Assembly (NCBI RefSeq): GCF_030539355.1
Contig: NZ_JAUNSF010000004.1
Location: 1 to 64,000 of the forward strand
Source of the DNA: Sutterella sp.
GTDB lineage: Bacteria > Pseudomonadota > Gammaproteobacteria > Burkholderiales > Burkholderiaceae_F
Direction: 5' to 3'
DNA: 64,000 nucleotides
The translations under genes were made by a program, and so were the position numbers. Positions within the stretch are counted from its first letter, which is position 1. Every line of letters begins with the position of its first letter. Below are positions 1 to 8,175 of the stretch, piece after piece. The notes below the pieces were generated by a model that did no database searches, was not told the DNA's origin, and saw only the letters and a program-made list of their open reading frames with translations.

Positions 1-1
1 G

Positions 2-280
2 GGCCGCGCCGAGCCCTTCAACAACGTCTCGCTCGCCGTGATCAACACGATCCGCCAGAGCGAGGGCAAGGGCGAGCTCACGCTTGAAGAGACCGTCGCC
101 TCGGGTGAGCTCGAGTACATCCCGTTCCCGGAGGCGCTGAAGGGCAAGTACCAGGCCTTCACGCGCGCCAACCTCACGAACCTGCGCAAGGGCGGCTGCG
201 ACGTCGAGTTCCGCACCGTCAAGGAGGGCACGTCCGAGTACATGCGCGCGCTGCTCGAGCAGTTCCCGACGGTTGAGTGA
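2..280 (+). CDS. hldD: ADP-L-glycero-D-manno-heptose 6-epimerase, C-terminal part
   Basis: This is the last 92 codons of a gene that begins before the window. The visible part contains RAEPFNNVSLAVINTIR, a stretch typical of the HldD family C-terminus. HldD is a cytoplasmic NADP-dependent SDR-type epimerase that converts ADP-D-glycero-D-manno-heptose to the L-glycero form, the last step of the ADP-heptose route for LPS inner core. The stop overlaps the GTG start of gmhB (GTGA), so the two are translationally coupled. The NADP-binding half cannot be seen; the assignment rests on the tail and on its gmhB and hldC neighbours. Confidence 0.85.
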   Translation, partial: GRAEPFNNVSLAVINTIRQSEGKGELTLEETVASGELEYIPFPEALKGKYQAFTRANLTNLRKGGCDVEFRTVKEGTSEYMRALLEQFPTVE

Positions 281-846
281 TCGTGAGAGCCGCCTTCCTT
301 GACCGCGACGGCGTGATCAACCTTGACCGCGCCTACGTGCACAAGCGCGAGGACTTCGAGTGGGTTCCGGGGGCCGTCGAGGCCCTCCGGATCCTCCACG
401 AAGCAAGGTTCGCGCTCGTCATCGTCACGAACCAGTCGGGCATCGGCCGCGGGTACTACACCGAGGACGACTTCCACAAGCTCAACGACTGGATGACCGC
501 GGAGCTCGCCCGCGCCGGCGCCCCTGTCGCCGACGTGCGCTTCTGCCCGCACCATCCGGTCAACGCCATTGACCGCTACCGGTGCGAATGCACCTGCCGC
601 AAGCCGCTCCCGGGCATGATCCTCGACTCCGCGAAGGCGCTCGGGATCGACCTCTCGCGCTCCATCCTCTTCGGGGACAAGCAGCGCGACTGCGTTTCCG
701 GCTTACGCGCGGGTCTGCCCGAGTGCGTGCTCCTCGGCACGGACGGAAAGGAAGTTCCCGCTCCCGTCCCCGAGGCGACGCGCGTCGAGCGCGACCTCCT
801 CACCGCAGTGAAGTCGGACTGGTTCCGCGAGTTCGCCGCGGGCTGA
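277..846 (+). CDS. gmhB: D-glycero-beta-D-manno-heptose 1,7-bisphosphate 7-phosphatase
   Basis: This 189-residue HAD-superfamily phosphatase removes the C7 phosphate in ADP-heptose synthesis. The N-terminal FLDRDGVIN is the HAD nucleophile loop (DxD). VTNQSGIGRGYY is motif II. The zinc-binding loop has the GmhB pattern CPHHP...CECTCRKPxPGM, and FGDKQRDC gives the acidic motif. The start is GTG at 277, overlapping the hldD stop; a second GTG at 283 is possible. Length is normal for the family. It sits between hldD and hldC, so three steps of one pathway are clustered. Confidence 0.93.
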   Translation: MIVRAAFLDRDGVINLDRAYVHKREDFEWVPGAVEALRILHEARFALVIVTNQSGIGRGYYTEDDFHKLNDWMTAELARAGAPVADVRFCPHHPVNAIDRYRCECTCRKPLPGMILDSAKALGIDLSRSILFGDKQRDCVSGLRAGLPECVLLGTDGKEVPAPVPEATRVERDLLTAVKSDWFREFAAG

Positions 847-985
847 GACCGCCGCTAAAACAATCCGAGAATCCCGGCATGCCGAACTGCGTGACCGGGA
901 TTTTCTTCGCCCTCTAAAATTCAGGAACACCGGGCCCGGGGAACACCTGCGGCCCGTCGCCCCAAGCATCCCCGGAGTCCTTTCG

Positions 986-1480
986 ATGAGCACCCGCTGC
1001 CCGCCCCCCGCCTTTGAAAACAAGATCTGCTCGATGGAGGACCTCGCCCGCCGCGCGGCCGAGCTCCCGAAGCCCGTCGTCTTCACGAACGGCGTCTTTG
1101 ACATCCTGCACCGCGGGCACGTCACCTACCTCGCCCAGGCCCGTGCGCTCGGCGCGAGCCTCGTCGTGGCCGTCAACAGCGACGCCTCCGTGAAGATGCT
1201 CGGCAAGGGCGACGACCGCCCCGTCAACACCGAGGCCGACCGCGCCGCGGTGCTCGCCGCGCTCGAGAGCGTGAGCCTCGTCGTCGTCTTCCCCGAGAAG
1301 GTGCCGCTCAAACCCCTCGCCCTCGCGCGTCCCGAGATCTACGTGAAGGGCGGCGACTACCGCATCGAGGACCTGCCCGAGGCGAAGCTCGCCGCCGAAT
1401 GGGGCGGCAAATGCGTGACGATCACCTTCGAGCACCAGCGCTCGACGACGGCGCTCCTCAAAAAGGTCCGCGGCGCCTGA
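986..1480 (+). CDS. hldC: D-glycero-beta-D-manno-heptose 1-phosphate adenylyltransferase
   Basis: This 164-residue nucleotidyltransferase corresponds to the C-terminal half of E. coli HldE (RfaE domain II). The ATP-binding HxGH motif is in GVFDILHRGHV, and VKGGDYRIEDLPE and FEHQRSTTALLKK are typical of the family. It makes ADP-heptose from heptose 1-phosphate. As usual in betaproteobacteria the kinase domain is not fused; a separate hldA kinase should lie elsewhere. The gene follows gmhB after about 140 bases and is followed by a hairpin terminator. It is also called rfaE2. Confidence 0.92.
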   Translation: MSTRCPPPAFENKICSMEDLARRAAELPKPVVFTNGVFDILHRGHVTYLAQARALGASLVVAVNSDASVKMLGKGDDRPVNTEADRAAVLAALESVSLVVVFPEKVPLKPLALARPEIYVKGGDYRIEDLPEAKLAAEWGGKCVTITFEHQRSTTALLKKVRGA

Positions 1481-1502
1481 TCCGGTGCCGCCGCCGGAAT
1501 GG

Positions 1503-1541
1503 AACCCGCTCCCGTCCCGCACGGGCGCGGGTTTTCTTTTT
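1503..1541 (+). terminator. Rho-independent terminator after hldC
   Basis: An AACCCGC / GCGGGTT stem is followed by the T-rich run TTTTCTTTTT. It lies 22 bases after the hldC stop and separates the heptose genes from the cyclophilin-like island. Confidence 0.7.
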
Positions 1542-1659
1542 GGCTCGCACTCTGCGAGGATTCAGCAGATATCTGACGCCTTTCCTGCCTTTTCCTGCCG
1601 GGCTCGAACATAAACTGACCCTCAACAGATGAACCGATTTCCTTCTGAAGGAGAGTCCC

Positions 1660-2085
1660 ATGAGGAAGCTTGCCCTTTCCGCCGTCCTGATGTCCGCGAT
1701 CACGCTTGCCTGCGGCGCCGCATCGGCCGAACCGATCAAAATCCGCCTCACCGCGGGCGAACATGTCATGACCGCCACGCTCGAGAACAACGCCACCTCG
1801 CGCGCCTTTGCGGCGAAGCTCCCGCTGACGCTGCCGATGATGGATCTCTACGGCCGCGAGATGTGCTACCGCTTCCGCGAGGCACTGCCCGCCGAGGAGG
1901 TGACGACGAGCGGCTACGACGTGGGCGACATCGTCTACTGGACCCCGCGCCACAGCTTCGTGATCATGTACGGCCAGAACGGCGAGGTGATCTCAAGCCT
2001 GCAGAAGCTCGGCCGCATCGACAAGGGCGTCGAGGTCTTCAACCGCACGGGCGACGTGGACGTGAAGTTCGAACTGATCAAGTGA
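1660..2085 (+). CDS. Exported cyclophilin-like fold protein (copy 1)
   Basis: This 141-residue protein has a Sec signal peptide (MRKLALSAVLMSAITLACGAASA) and a mature domain of the small cyclophilin-like family often found beside flavodoxins. Characteristic blocks are residues 24-60 (IRLTAGEHVMTATLENNATS) and GYDVGDIVYW. It is closely related to the gene at 2829, with shared KLPLTL/RLPLTL, SFVIMY.QNGEVISS and GRIDKGVE blocks. Members lack the proline-isomerase active site, so no enzymatic role is claimed. A good Shine-Dalgarno (GAAGGAGAG) precedes the start. The stop overlaps the next ATG (TGATG), so it is coupled to the flavodoxin. The partner is unknown. Confidence 0.8.
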   Translation: MRKLALSAVLMSAITLACGAASAEPIKIRLTAGEHVMTATLENNATSRAFAAKLPLTLPMMDLYGREMCYRFREALPAEEVTTSGYDVGDIVYWTPRHSFVIMYGQNGEVISSLQKLGRIDKGVEVFNRTGDVDVKFELIK

Positions 2086-2704
2086 TGGAGACCACTGCCA
2101 TGAAGCGACGCGCACTGCTCTGCGGCGCCTTCGCGGGCGCTCTCCTCTCCCCCGCACTCTCCTCCGCGGCCTACCGCCCGAGGGTTCTCGTCGTCTGGTA
2201 CTCGAAGTCCGGCAACACCGCCGCGATCGGCGAGATGATCGCGGAACGCACGGGCGCGGACACCTTCGAGATCGTCCCCGAGCGCTTCTACGGCCGCGAG
2301 CGCCCGAAGATCTCCCAGGACGCTAAGCGCGAGCGCGAGGAGCGCGACTTCCCCGCAATCAAGGGGCAGCTGCCTGACCTCTCGAAGTACGACCTCGTCT
2401 TCGTCGGGAGCCCCGCCTGGTGGTACGGACTCGCCACGCCCGTGATGGCGTTCCTCGACCGCGTCGACTTCCATGGCGCCCGGGTCGCCGGCTTCAACAC
2501 CTGCGCGGGCGACGGGCACCTCTTCGAGGAGGAGCTGCGCGCACAGGCGAGGAACGCGAAGTTCGCGGGCCCATCACCTTCAGGGGCACCTACGACACGG
2601 GGAGCGGCCCCGAGCCGCCCGACGGCCGCGCCTACCAGCGGGATCACGCCGCGGCGACGGGCAGGAGGCTCGACGAGTGGCTCGCCGGAATCCTGGCCGG
2701 ATAA
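2085..2704 (+). pseudogene. Exported flavodoxin, disrupted by a -1 frameshift
   Basis: The frame from 2085 (or ATG 2100, MKRRALLCG, a possible twin-arginine signal) encodes a flavodoxin. It has an FMN phosphate loop, WYSKSGNT, and an aromatic loop, GSPAWWYG. Homology stops at the GGGCCC at 2567-2572. After that the family sequence continues in the +1 frame (PITFRGTYDTGSG... to LDEWLAGILAG, stop 2702-2704). One missing C would restore a protein of about 200 residues. Because of the shift, the original frame stays open into the next cyclophilin-like gene and gives a misleading fused ORF of 393 codons. An exported FMN protein would usually need the Tat route. Assembly error and true pseudogene cannot be told apart here. 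Confidence 0.75.
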
Positions 2705-2723
2705 GGAGGGGAAAGTCAGATTT

Positions 2724-2755
2724 ACCGGGCAGAATCGGGCAGTCAATTGCCCGGT
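2724..2755. repeat. Nested inverted repeat between flavodoxin and second cyclophilin-like gene
   Basis: ACCGGGCA (2724-2731) pairs with TGCCCGGT (2748-2755). Alternatively CGGGCA (2736-2741) pairs with the same right arm through a six-base loop. No T tract follows, so it is not a standard terminator. It could be an mRNA hairpin or an operator for the gene at 2829. Confidence 0.4.
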
Positions 2756-2828
2756 TCCGCCCTTAACTCACGGGGGCCCGCGGAAATATGCTCAGTTTCA
2801 GGCAATTTTCCTCTATGGAGCCCCGATC

Positions 2829-3266
2829 ATGAATTTCCGCATTCTTCCCCTCGTCCTTCTCTCCGCCGTCTCCTTTGCGGGCGGCGCGGGTTCGGCGCAG
2901 GCCGCCGAGCCCATACGCCTCAGGGTGACCGCCGCTGGTCACACGCTCACGGCGACGCTCCTCGACAACGCCACGGCGCGCGCCTTCGCGGCGCGTCTGC
3001 CGCTCACGCTTCACATGAAGGATCTCTTCGCGCGCGAGATGTGCCACAACCTGAGGAAGGGCCTGCCCGCCGAGGAGGCCGGCACGAGCGGCTACGAGGT
3101 GGGCGACATCACGTACTGGCTGCCGATGAAGAGCTTCGTGATCATGTACCGCCAGAACGGAGAGGTGATCAGCTCCATGCAGAAGGTCGGGCGCATCGAC
3201 AAGGGCGTCGAGATCTTCGCGCGCACGGGCGACACGGACGTCACCTTCGAGCTGCTCGAACCCTGA
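2829..3266 (+). CDS. Exported cyclophilin-like fold protein (copy 2)
   Basis: This 145-residue protein has a signal peptide ending around GSAQAAEP and is a clear paralogue of the protein at 1660. Conserved blocks are GHTLTATLLDNATARAF, GYEVGDITYW and SFVIMYRQNGEVISSMQK. The start is ATG 2829; an in-frame longer ORF through the flavodoxin is an artefact of the frameshift. The two copies bracket the flavodoxin, so a tandem duplication of the cyclophilin-like gene with the flavodoxin between them is likely. The biochemical role is unknown; periplasmic location is inferred. Confidence 0.8.
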   Translation: MNFRILPLVLLSAVSFAGGAGSAQAAEPIRLRVTAAGHTLTATLLDNATARAFAARLPLTLHMKDLFAREMCHNLRKGLPAEEAGTSGYEVGDITYWLPMKSFVIMYRQNGEVISSMQKVGRIDKGVEIFARTGDTDVTFELLEP

Positions 3267-3303
3267 GCCGTGTTCAGGACCCGCCTACACCATCCTCGTC
3301 CTG

Positions 3304-4614
3304 CTATGAGTTCTTCCCAGGGATGTAGCAGGTGCTTCTGCCGGCACCTGTCCGAAGGATCATCTTCGAGTCGACCAGTTCCTTCAGGGCCTTGTTGAGA
3401 GTGGAGCGTGGGACGTTCACTTTCCCCTGAAGTTCCTTGGGGCTGAGAGACCCGTACTCACGTATCAGCGCCGCAACTTTTTCGTTCAGAGTGGGCGATT
3501 TTTGCAGCTTCGGTAGCGTGATCTTGAAAATTCGCGTCGAGCACGCGCACGACGGCTTCAAGAAAGATTCTTCATAGCCCGCGAATATATCGGCGAAACC
3601 GCTCCCCGCTTTTTCCATCCAGCGCAGGCGCAGGAAAAGCTCGGAAAGAAAGCGGTTCCTGCAGAATGAGAAGCCGTCCTGGTACAGATCCTCGATCGTC
3701 AGACCCGCTGGAAGTGTCGCAACGGTCTGGAAAACCATCCGATCGGCAAAGATATTCACCGTGGTGGGAGACGGCAGATCAATGTTGAAATCGCGATGAA
3801 CGATGCAATTCGTGAGCGCCTCACGAACGGCGACGGGCGGCCAAGGGTTGACATCTATACGCTCTTCCCCGTCTGTCGTTTTAGTGCTGCGCGGCAGGTT
3901 GTTCTGTTCCAGAATCTTCAGGGCATCCTCGCGCTGCTTCAGGATCGATCCCTTGAGTTCAGGTCCGCCAGAGTAACGGTCGTCCTCGCCAAGAAACTCG
4001 CTGATCTTGATGTGTTCCCGGTTCTGGTCAGAGAGGAGCAAGCCGAAATTCGTGAAGCGTCCATAGGTGTCCGCAATGCCATAGCCCACAAAGTTCGCTT
4101 CTGAAAATGGCACGGCCCGTGTCTGGCAGATGCGGCGAGCTTCTTCGAAAGTCAGATCCTGAAAGCGGGCTATGCGCTCTTCCCAGGGAATCAAATCCTT
4201 CGCCATGCCCATGATCTCGGAGCGCTCTGCCTGGAGAGACGATGAGCCGACCCGTATGAAAACGCCGCCGTTGGTCCAGTTCTTGTTTTTGAAAGCGTAG
4301 GGGCGGTCATCGCCAAGCAACACCTGAACGGCCGCGACTGTTTTGCCATCAGGCAGGGCAATCGGCTTCACGCGAATCAGGCTGCTCATGTCAGGCTCGA
4401 CACCGTTTCGTGCGAACGTAAAGACGGTGCGTTCTATCCTGTCGAAGTCTTCCACGCCTACGCCTTTGCCGTCATTATCAACACCAAAGTAGATGGTGCC
4501 ACCGTAGGTATTGGCAAAAGCGATCATCGTCTTCTGGGCTGTGTCCGACCAAGCCTGCTTGAACTCAACTCTTTCGGACTCATGTCGCCCCCAGGGCTGC
4601 GTCGTCTCAGTCAT
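3304..4614 (-). CDS. AlbA_2-domain putative transcriptional regulator with ATPase-like and winged-helix domains
   Basis: This 436-residue protein begins with an AlbA_2 (Schlafen-like) DNA-binding domain: RVEFKQAW at 16-23 and NTYGGTIYFGVDNDG at 35-49. Residues about 258-345 resemble the GHKL-like segment of these regulators (VREALTNCIVHRDF, EKAGSGFADIF). A winged helix-turn-helix follows at about 380-430 (SLSPKELQGKVNVPRSTL). Base composition and codon use are clearly less GC-rich than in the neighbours, which suggests transfer. It stands alone on the minus strand, and an AT-rich inverted repeat lies just upstream of its start. Relatives are annotated as ATP-binding proteins or transcriptional regulators; the target and ligand are unknown. 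Confidence 0.85.
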   Translation of the reverse strand: MTETTQPWGRHESERVEFKQAWSDTAQKTMIAFANTYGGTIYFGVDNDGKGVGVEDFDRIERTVFTFARNGVEPDMSSLIRVKPIALPDGKTVAAVQVLLGDDRPYAFKNKNWTNGGVFIRVGSSSLQAERSEIMGMAKDLIPWEERIARFQDLTFEEARRICQTRAVPFSEANFVGYGIADTYGRFTNFGLLLSDQNREHIKISEFLGEDDRYSGGPELKGSILKQREDALKILEQNNLPRSTKTTDGEERIDVNPWPPVAVREALTNCIVHRDFNIDLPSPTTVNIFADRMVFQTVATLPAGLTIEDLYQDGFSFCRNRFLSELFLRLRWMEKAGSGFADIFAGYEESFLKPSCACSTRIFKITLPKLQKSPTLNEKVAALIREYGSLSPKELQGKVNVPRSTLNKALKELVDSKMILRTGAGRSTCYIPGKNS

Positions 4615-4629
4615 CGTGCTCTCCCGGTT

Positions 4630-4679
4630 TTCTTCTATCTTCTAAGCATAAGTAAAAGATTTGGAAGATTATAGAAGAA
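4630..4679 (-). promoter_or_regulatory. Inverted repeat and promoter region of the AlbA_2 regulator
   Basis: TTCTTCTAT (4630-4638) and ATAGAAGAA (4671-4679) are perfect 9-bp arms, with weaker matching further in. On the minus strand the upstream arm contains TATAAT, a consensus -10 box. The arrangement suits an operator for an autoregulated gene. It lies 16-65 bases before the ATG at 4614. Confidence 0.5.
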
Positions 4680-4737
4680 TGTTCCTTGCACTCACCTTTC
4701 TCTTCCTGTACATGCGGTCGCCGACCACAAATACGAC

Positions 4738-4772
4738 AAGGCCGCCCGTGGTCACCCATGGACGGCCCTTCC
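4738..4772 (-). terminator. Probable terminator of galU
   Basis: On the minus strand, GGCCGTCC and GGGCGGCC form a bulged stem about 25 bases after the galU stop. The following sequence (TTGTCGTATTT) is only moderately T-rich, so this is a weak call. Confidence 0.4.
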
Positions 4773-4797
4773 TTTACTTCAGGCTCTGAGGCGCGTA

Positions 4798-5637
4798 TCA
4801 GCCGATGCGGAAGCCGCGCTTGCGCGCGAAGTGCACCGTGGCGTCAAGGAAGCCCTGCTTGCTGCCGCAGTCAAAGCGCGTGCCCTCGAAGCGGTGCGCG
4901 TAGGCCGGGGATTCGTTCAGCATCGTGGCGATGCCGTCGGTGAGCTGGATCTCGCCGCCCACGCCCGCGGTGAGCTTCTCGAGGTGGTCGAAGATCTCGG
5001 GTTCGAACACATAGCGGCCGATGACGGCGAGGCGCGACGGGGCGACGCTCGGATCGGGCTTCTCGACGATGCCGCGCAGACGCGAGGTGTTCTGGGTCGC
5101 GTCGTCAACGCTCACGATGCCGTACTTCTTCGTCTCCTCGGGAGCGACGTCCTGGACGGCGAGCACCGAGCCGCCGCCCTGGGCGGTGCGGGCGTCGATG
5201 AGCTGGCCGATCGTGGAGGTCTTGGCGTCCATCAGGTCATCGGCGAGGATGACGGCGAAGGGCGAGTCCTCGACGACGGGCTTGGCGCAGAGAACCGCGT
5301 GGCCGAGGCCGAGCGGCTGCGGCTGGCGGATGTAGATGCAGCGGACTCCGGGCGGGACGATCTCGCGGACGATCTCGAGGAGCTCGTTCTTGCCCTTCGT
5401 CTCGAGCTCGCGCTCAAGCTCGGCGTAGGTGTCGAAGTGGTCCTCGATGGCGCGCTTGTTGCGGCCCGTGACGAAGATCATCTCCGTGATGCCGGCGGCC
5501 GCGGCCTCCTCAAGGGCATACTGGATCAGCGGCTTGTCAACGACCGGGAGCATCTCCTTCGGCATGGCCTTGGTGGCGGGAAGGAAACGGGTGCCGAGAC
5601 CGTTGACCGGGAAGACAACTTTGCGAACGGGCTTCAT
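4798..5637 (-). CDS. galU: UTP-glucose-1-phosphate uridylyltransferase
   Basis: This 279-residue cytoplasmic enzyme makes UDP-glucose from UTP and glucose 1-phosphate. It shows [20 protein letters not shown] at the N-terminus (nucleotide-binding G-rich loop and lysine), then [20 protein letters not shown] and GEIQLTDGI, all GalU signatures. Length is normal. The ATG at 5637 gives the usual family start MKPVRK; an upstream TTG at 5649 is in frame but less likely. UDP-glucose feeds LPS and glycan synthesis and is the substrate of GalE, encoded at 12434. It is transcribed singly and divergently from apaH. Confidence 0.95.
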   Translation of the reverse strand: MKPVRKVVFPVNGLGTRFLPATKAMPKEMLPVVDKPLIQYALEEAAAAGITEMIFVTGRNKRAIEDHFDTYAELERELETKGKNELLEIVREIVPPGVRCIYIRQPQPLGLGHAVLCAKPVVEDSPFAVILADDLMDAKTSTIGQLIDARTAQGGGSVLAVQDVAPEETKKYGIVSVDDATQNTSRLRGIVEKPDPSVAPSRLAVIGRYVFEPEIFDHLEKLTAGVGGEIQLTDGIATMLNESPAYAHRFEGTRFDCGSKQGFLDATVHFARKRGFRIG

Positions 5638-5805
5638 AGGATTTTTCAAAAACCGAGTTGTTTCGTGAAGGATGGTGAACCGAGGGAGCTAGAGCGGTCC
5701 GCCGGAATGTCGTTCTAGAATCTTCCGGTGCCGCGAAGTGAGTCGGGTGAGCTTACCGCGCATCCCCGGCCGCGGCAACTGCATGCAGTCAATTGAGGAG
5801 TACCA

Positions 5806-6621
5806 ATGAGCGGCAATCTCTACGCGATCGGTGATGTCCAGGGCTGTCTTGAGAGCCTTGAGGGGCTTCTCGAGCAGCTTCCCGGCGATGCGGAACTGCT
5901 CTTCGTCGGCGACCTCGTCAACCGCGGACCGCAGTCGCTCGAGACGCTCCGGTTCATCATGGGGCTCGGCGACCGCGCGACGGCGCTCCTCGGCAACCAC
6001 GACATGCATCTCCTTGCCTGCGCCGCCGGCGCGGGCAAGGTCCACCGCAAGGACACGATCGGCCCCATTCTCGAGGCCCCGGACGCCGGAGAACTTCTTG
6101 ACTGGGTGCGCACGCGGCCGCTCATGGTCGAGCGCGACGGCGTGATCTTCGTCCACGCGGGCGTGCCGCCCCTCTGGGACCTGCCCACGGCCCGTGCGCT
6201 CGCGCACGAGGTCGAGGCGGAGCTCGCGGGCGACGACTGGAAGCGGTCGCTCGCGCACATGTACGGCAAGACCCAGTGGGCGCCGGACCTCACGGGCGAC
6301 GACCGTCTGCGTGCGATTCTGAACGGCTTCACCCGCATGCGGTTTGTTGACCGCGAGACGGGTCTGCTTGACTTTGACCAGAAGGAGGGCGTCGGCCGCG
6401 CGCCGGCCAATCTCGTGCCCTGGTTCGAGTTCCGCGGGCGCAAGCCCCTGGGCGCGCCCGTCTGCTTCGGTCACTGGTCCATGCTCGGTCTCATCAACCG
6501 CCCGGACCTGATGGCGATCGACACGGGCTGCCTCTGGGGCGGGGAGCTCACGGCGGTGCGCATCCCCGACCGCCGTCTCTTCACCGAGAACTGCCCCTGC
6601 TGGTCCAACCCGCTCGCCTGA
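5806..6621 (+). CDS. apaH: Bis(5'-nucleosyl)-tetraphosphatase, symmetrical
   Basis: This 271-residue metallophosphoesterase hydrolyses Ap4A to two ADP. The metal ligands lie in the classic order GDVQGC (9-14), GDLVNRGP (about 36-43) and GNHD (about 64-67), with VHAGVPP further on. Ap4A accumulates in stress and can cap RNAs, which ApaH also removes. It is expressed singly here, not with ksgA as in E. coli. The length and all motifs are intact. Confidence 0.95.
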   Translation: MSGNLYAIGDVQGCLESLEGLLEQLPGDAELLFVGDLVNRGPQSLETLRFIMGLGDRATALLGNHDMHLLACAAGAGKVHRKDTIGPILEAPDAGELLDWVRTRPLMVERDGVIFVHAGVPPLWDLPTARALAHEVEAELAGDDWKRSLAHMYGKTQWAPDLTGDDRLRAILNGFTRMRFVDRETGLLDFDQKEGVGRAPANLVPWFEFRGRKPLGAPVCFGHWSMLGLINRPDLMAIDTGCLWGGELTAVRIPDRRLFTENCPCWSNPLA

Positions 6622-6627
6622 TCAAAA

Positions 6628-7554
6628 TCAGGCGGCCGGCGTCTGCTCCGCGGGCGTCTCCGCAGGCTTCTCCGCGGCAGGCGCCTCAGTCTTTTCCGCC
6701 GGCTTCTCCTCCGTCTTCGTCTCCCCGTCCGCGCTGCGGATGCCGGAGGCGCGCATGCGGTCGGAGCGGGCGCGCTCCTTCTCGGCGGTCGCATCGGCCC
6801 AGCCGAGGGCGCCGGCCATCACGCGGGAGGCCTCGGCGGCGAGTTCCCTGCGGTCGCGGCCGACGGAGGGAATCGGATCGAGGATCGTCACCTCGGCGCC
6901 GACGCCGGGGGTGAAGATCACGCGCTTCAGAACCGTGCCGAGCGTCTCGTGCGCGTAGGAGGCGAGCGTCGAGGTTTCCCCGTTCACCGTGTAGCGGATC
7001 GTCACGGGCAGGATCTCCGCGCCCGCGGGCTCGGCGCCCGCGAAGAGGTTCGCGTAGAAGGGCAGCAGTTTGTCGCCCGGGCCCGTCGTGCCCTCGGGGA
7101 AGAAGAGCACGTTCGTGCCTTCGCGGAGAGCGGCGGCCATCGCCTCGGCCACCTCAAGCACCGCGCGCTTCCTCGAGCGGTCGATGTAGATCGTGCCCAC
7201 GTGGGTCGTGATCGGTCCGAACACCGGCCAGGAGCCGATCTCCTTCTTGGCGATGAAGCGCACGGGCAGGATCGAGTCCAGGATGAAGATGTCGAGGAAC
7301 GAGATGTGGTTCGCGCTCACGAGGTAGCCGGGCCCCCTGTCACGGATGCCCGCCGCGGCGGAGGGGTCGGGGACGCTGCCCTTGACGGTCACCCTGACGC
7401 CGATCACCGCCGTGATCCACGGGGCGAGGTGCTTGACGTACCAGGCGCGGGTGCGGTGCTGAAGCACGGGGAAGAGCCCCACCGCCACGAGGAAGATGAG
7501 GATCGCGAGGAAGAAGAGAAGAATCAGCCGGAAAGTGCCGACAACGTAGCGCAT
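6628..7554 (-). CDS. plsC: 1-acyl-sn-glycerol-3-phosphate acyltransferase with a charged C-terminal tail
   Basis: This 308-residue membrane acyltransferase converts lysophosphatidate to phosphatidate in phospholipid synthesis. It has an N-terminal hydrophobic segment (residues 7-28), the catalytic NHISFLD (HX4D) and the substrate motif FFPEGTT. The last 60 or so residues are a low-complexity tail rich in Ala, Glu, Lys and Pro; such tails are not part of the enzyme fold. It is probably co-transcribed with the upstream ruvX, which ends 16 bases before its start. Confidence 0.9.
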   Translation of the reverse strand: MRYVVGTFRLILLFFLAILIFLVAVGLFPVLQHRTRAWYVKHLAPWITAVIGVRVTVKGSVPDPSAAAGIRDRGPGYLVSANHISFLDIFILDSILPVRFIAKKEIGSWPVFGPITTHVGTIYIDRSRKRAVLEVAEAMAAALREGTNVLFFPEGTTGPGDKLLPFYANLFAGAEPAGAEILPVTIRYTVNGETSTLASYAHETLGTVLKRVIFTPGVGAEVTILDPIPSVGRDRRELAAEASRVMAGALGWADATAEKERARSDRMRASGIRSADGETKTEEKPAEKTEAPAAEKPAETPAEQTPAA

Positions 7555-7569
7555 GTTGTTGCTCTCGCT

Positions 7570-7995
7570 TCAGTGGGAGGCGGCGGCGCGGCGCGCCTCC
7601 GACTCCCGGAAGAACTGCTCAAGGATGACGCGGGCGGCCTCGTCGTCAATGTGGTCGCGCCCGTGCTCGACCTCCACCGAGGAGAAGCGTTCGTCCACGG
7701 TGAAGACCTTCAGGTGGTGGCGGCCGCCGAGCTGCCTCGCGAACCGCTCGCAGCGGGCCGTGAGGGTCGAGGGCGAGCCGTCCCCGAGACGCGGAACGCC
7801 CACGACGAGAAAAGCCGGGCTCCACTCCTCGATGAGAGCTGCCACGGCCTTCCAGCGCGAGTCGTTCGTGGGCGTGTCGAGAATCGCGAGCGCCCGGGCG
7901 GAGTTCGTCAGTGTGTTGCCGACGGCCGCGCCCGTGCGGGCGAGACCGAAGTCAAAGGCGAGCACAACGCCCTCGGGCTCCTGCTTCATTGCCAC
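7570..7995 (-). CDS. ruvX: Putative pre-16S rRNA nuclease (YqgF/RuvX)
   Basis: This 141-residue protein has an RNase H-like fold. It carries FDFGLARTGAAVG near the N-terminus (first catalytic Asp), VVGVP in the middle, and TVDERFSS with IDDEAARVILEQF at the C-terminus. YqgF proteins process the 5' end of 16S rRNA; an older name is Holliday junction resolvase-like. It precedes plsC by 15 bases on the minus strand, suggesting one transcript. Length is normal. Confidence 0.9.
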   Translation of the reverse strand: MAMKQEPEGVVLAFDFGLARTGAAVGNTLTNSARALAILDTPTNDSRWKAVAALIEEWSPAFLVVGVPRLGDGSPSTLTARCERFARQLGGRHHLKVFTVDERFSSVEVEHGRDHIDDEAARVILEQFFRESEARRAAASH

Positions 7996-8175
7996 TCCTG
8001 AAGAAGAAAATTTGAAGTCTGCCGGACGGATTCACTTTCCGACGTGACGCCGAGGGAAACAACGGCCGGCGAATCGGCGTATTCTATACGCCCATTTTTT
8101 CCCAGAAGCCTTCTCCGGACCCCGGTTCACCCGCTCCGGGCCCGGCCCGGCTTCACCTTTCGATCCCCTGCCACC

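Noticed and set aside
1629..3266. A genuine flavodoxin–cyclophilin-like fusion protein
   Set aside because: Flavodoxin similarity continues in another frame after 2570, and the downstream gene has its own start and signal peptide.
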